Of a stretch of 64,000 nt of DNA, positions 60,593-64,000 are shown in pieces. A program made the translations under genes and the position numbers. Position 1 is the stretch's first letter. The number at the start of each line of letters is the position of its first letter. The stretch comes from Ruminococcus sp. (lineage in GTDB: Bacteria; Bacillota; Clostridia; Oscillospirales; Ruminococcaceae), in NCBI GenBank assembly GCA_017470535.1, contig JAFUYP010000076.1:1-64000 (forward strand). The letters are read 5' to 3'. The notes beneath the pieces were generated by a model that was not told the origin of the DNA, did no database searches, and worked only from the letters and a program-made list of their open reading frames with translations.

Positions 60593-61459
60593 ATGGCAAC
60601 GGCAAATATGAAGGACGTTAAGCGCCGTATAAAAAGTGTTGAGAGTACAAGGCAGATAACCAAGGCTATGGAGCTTGTGGCTTCGTCAAAGCTAAGACGT
60701 GCCAAGGAAAGGGCGCTCGCAGCGCAGCCTTTCTTTGCGGCGGTCTATGATACTATGGCGGACGTTTCAAGGGATCATGTGTTCAGCTCTATCTACACCA
60801 AGAAGGAAGTCTTAAAGACTGTGCTTATGGTGGTCATCGCAGGTGACAGGGGGCTTGCAGGCGGCTTTAACAGCAACATCCTAAAGCTCGCACTTGAAAA
60901 GGCGAACGAGCATAAGGCAAACGGCTACAAGGTCAAGCTGATGACGATAGGCAAGAAGGCTGTCGAGTACTTTAAAAAGCGTGATTTCGAGGTACTCGAT
61001 GAGTACCCGGGGATAGCTGAGAGCCTTAATGTGTATGATTCGCTCGACATAGCGGAGAATGTGATCGCAAGGTTCAGGCTCGGTGAGTTTGACAGGGTGG
61101 AGCTTGTGTATACCACCTTCGTGTCAGCGCTTACACAGGAGCCGGTGTTCCTGCCGGTACTGCCTGTCAAGGAAATGATAAGCGGCAGCGGTGAGAAAAA
61201 ATCGCTGATGATATATGACCCCTCGCCGGAGGAGGTATTCAACGGCCTTATACCGCAGTATATCTCGGGCATACTCTATGCGGCGATAGTTGATTCGTTT
61301 GCATCTGAGCAGGCAGCAAGAAGAACGGCTATGGAGTCCGCAAGCGACAACGCAGACGAGATGATCGCAAACCTGTCGCTTATGTACAACCGTGCAAGAC
61401 AGGGTCAGATAACTCAGGAGCTGACGGAGATAGCGTCAGGCTCTCTGAGAGATGAATAA
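60593..61459 (+). CDS. atpG: ATP synthase F1 subunit gamma
   Basis: 288 residues with AAGGAGG upstream. The N-terminal DVKRRIKSVESTRQITKAMELVASSKLRRAKE and the C-terminal RRTAMESASDNADEMIANLSLMYNRARQGQITQELTEIASG form the central coiled-coil shaft. A dispersed repeat of ~130 nt separates it from atpD, an unusual gap for this operon. Confidence 0.96.
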   Translation: MATANMKDVKRRIKSVESTRQITKAMELVASSKLRRAKERALAAQPFFAAVYDTMADVSRDHVFSSIYTKKEVLKTVLMVVIAGDRGLAGGFNSNILKLALEKANEHKANGYKVKLMTIGKKAVEYFKKRDFEVLDEYPGIAESLNVYDSLDIAENVIARFRLGEFDRVELVYTTFVSALTQEPVFLPVLPVKEMISGSGEKKSLMIYDPSPEEVFNGLIPQYISGILYAAIVDSFASEQAARRTAMESASDNADEMIANLSLMYNRARQGQITQELTEIASGSLRDE

Positions 61460-61462
61460 ACA

Positions 61463-62999
<1,537 letters not shown>

Positions 63000-63018
63000 G
63001 CGTAAAGGGGAATGAGCA

Positions 63019-63423
63019 ATGACACCTTTTAAGCTAAAAATAATCACCCCCGAAAAGACGTTTTTCGACGGCGAAACGCAGCAGCTCATAGCAAGGACTA
63101 CCGCAGGCAATGTTGGTATACTTGCAGGGCATACGCCGTATGCGGCAAACCTCACAGCGTCGCCGCTCAAGGTGATGCAGGAGGACGGGTCCTTCCGTGT
63201 GGCGGCGGTATCTGCCGGCATGGTGAAGGTAAGAGCCAACGAGTGCGTGGTCGTGGCGTCTGCGATAGAATGGGCGGACGAGATAGACATCGAGCGTGCA
63301 AAGCGCTCCAAGGAGGACGCAGAGCGCAGGCTCAAAGCTCAGGCAAGTCAGAAGGAATTCGAGCGTGCCGAGCATAAGCTCAAACGTGCCCTCAACAGAC
63401 TGACCGTTTCGGGCGGGATGTAA
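63019..63423 (+). CDS. atpC: ATP synthase F1 subunit epsilon
   Basis: 134 residues with AAAGGGGAATG upstream. LKIITPEKTFFDGETQQLIARTTAGNVGILAGHTPYAANL is the beta-sandwich and EWADEIDIERAKRSKEDAERRLKAQ the C-terminal helical hairpin that can inhibit ATP hydrolysis. Last gene of the operon, followed by a terminator. Confidence 0.95.
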   Translation: MTPFKLKIITPEKTFFDGETQQLIARTTAGNVGILAGHTPYAANLTASPLKVMQEDGSFRVAAVSAGMVKVRANECVVVASAIEWADEIDIERAKRSKEDAERRLKAQASQKEFERAEHKLKRALNRLTVSGGM

Positions 63424-63435
63424 GACATAAAAATT

Positions 63436-63466
63436 CCGGAGTATCGTGAATGGTACTCCGGTTTTT
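63436..63466 (+). terminator. ATP synthase operon terminator
   Basis: CCGGAGTA (63436-63443) pairs with TACTCCGG (63454-63461), followed by TTTTT. Confidence 0.9.
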
Positions 63467-63469
63467 GTT

Positions 63470-63556
63470 ATGTACTTCGGCGAGCGAAGCGAGCCGTACC
63501 GCCGCAGCGCAGCGGAGGCGGTGCAGCAGCCCGTAAGGGCTGCGAAGCCCCATTGC
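63470..63556. repeat. GC-rich hairpin cluster after atpC
   Basis: Short stems follow each other: ACCGCC/GGCGGT around 63508-63533 and CAGCCC-gtaa-GGGCTG near 63527-63542, with CGGCGAGCGAAGCGAG before them. It resembles a REP-type intergenic element and differs from the ATTGTGC family. Confidence 0.5.
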
Positions 63557-63576
63557 AGTATGATACATTTTAGGTA

Positions 63577-63999
63577 TCATTTTCCGATAAGGCGCTCTAC
63601 CAGCCTTACGCAGTCGGCAGCATCGCCGGAATAGCCGTCAGCGCCTATCTCGGCAGCAAAGCTCTCTGTCACGGCAGCACCGCCGACTATTATCTTAGCC
63701 GTACAGCCCTTGTCACGGGCAATGCCTATGACCTTTTTCATGTTCATCATCGTTGTGGTCATAAGCGCCGACAGTGCTATGACAGCGGCGTTTTCCTTAA
63801 TGGCTGTGTCAACGATCAGCTCGCTGTCAACGTTCTTGCCGAGGTCAATGACACGGTAGCCGTAGTTTTTGAGCATCAGGGCGACAAGGTTCTTGCCTAT
63901 GTCGTGAACGTCCCCCTCAACTGTCGCTATCACGACAACGGCGGCGCTGTCGTCTGCGGCATTTCCGCCTAACAGCGGCTCTAAGTATGCTATCGACAT
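63577..63999 (-). CDS. Corrinoid (B12)-binding protein, N-terminus beyond the window
   Basis: The last 140 residues of a gene that continues past the right edge. EGDVHDIGKNLVALMLKNYGYRVIDLG is the DxHxxG cobalamin-ligand motif, ALSALMTTTM and KIIVGGAAVTESFAAEIGADGYSGDA complete the Rossmann-like B12 domain. It is the corrinoid carrier type of MtaC/MetH-like methyltransferase systems. The partner methyltransferase would be outside the window. Confidence 0.88.
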   Translation of the reverse strand: MSIAYLEPLLGGNAADDSAAVVVIATVEGDVHDIGKNLVALMLKNYGYRVIDLGKNVDSELIVDTAIKENAAVIALSALMTTTMMNMKKVIGIARDKGCTAKIIVGGAAVTESFAAEIGADGYSGDAADCVRLVERLIGK

Positions 64000-64000
64000 C

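Overview
The window looks like a chromosome segment of a Gram-positive gut anaerobe of the Ruminococcus/Oscillospiraceae type. Supporting signs are Firmicutes housekeeping genes (MurT-GatD, RNase M5, ComEC/ComEA, HemW, AqpZ-like channel, an atpIBEFHAGDC-type operon), strong AGGAGG ribosome binding sites, Thr-rich lipoproteins and an ATP synthase c subunit with a Na+-type site. The genus is an inference; no rRNA or tRNA gene was found.

Layout. (1) 0.1-10.6 kb: two large secreted repeat proteins with nearly identical C-termini, then a tight plus-strand operon of two 40-residue precursor-like peptides, a hairpin attenuator, a Thr-rich lipoprotein, a PqqD/RRE protein, a nucleotidyltransferase, an HPr-kinase-like protein, a Ser/His S26-type peptidase and an ABC exporter. 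This is the accessory set seen around Firmicutes lasso peptides, but no macrolactam synthetase or transglutaminase-type leader protease is present. (2) 10.7-27.7 kb: a nest of mobile DNA. An older mobilizable element (mobC, TnpW-like gene, large serine recombinase) has had its recombinase gene split by a 12,947-bp element whose own serine recombinase sits at its right end. The junctions share a CACGC core and the inner element ends form a 16-bp inverted repeat, so attL, attR, attP and attB can be read by eye; precise excision would restore a 559-codon recombinase. The inner element carries a relaxase and a cargo: ECF sigma/anti-sigma, three small secreted proteins, lipoproteins and a two-permease ABC transporter. 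A bipartite promoter motif with identical 13-bp spacing precedes both the sigma gene and one secreted-protein gene. A fragment of a tyrosine integrase marks the right border.

(3) 27.8-56.1 kb: mostly core chromosome on the minus strand: an MBOAT/DHHW pair in which the catalytic motifs of both partners are replaced, rnmV, holA, comEC, HIT, pyrB with a PyrI-like zinc tail, murT-gatD (plus), an RND adaptor, hemW, lepA, a BspA-like LRR protein, an aquaporin, rsmE, a triple-HhH ComEA-like protein, glgA, and several proteins of unknown function. Small RNAs are suggested at 47.2 kb and at 51.7 kb; the latter converges on a 32-residue membrane peptide gene and the pair looks like a type I toxin-antitoxin locus. 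(4) 56.3-63.5 kb: the complete F-type ATP synthase operon, with a two-carboxylate c subunit, a 43-bp exact tandem duplication at the end of atpB, and a dispersed repeat between atpG and atpD. The window ends inside a corrinoid-binding protein gene.

All calls come from reading the sequence and recalled family knowledge; no database search was run.
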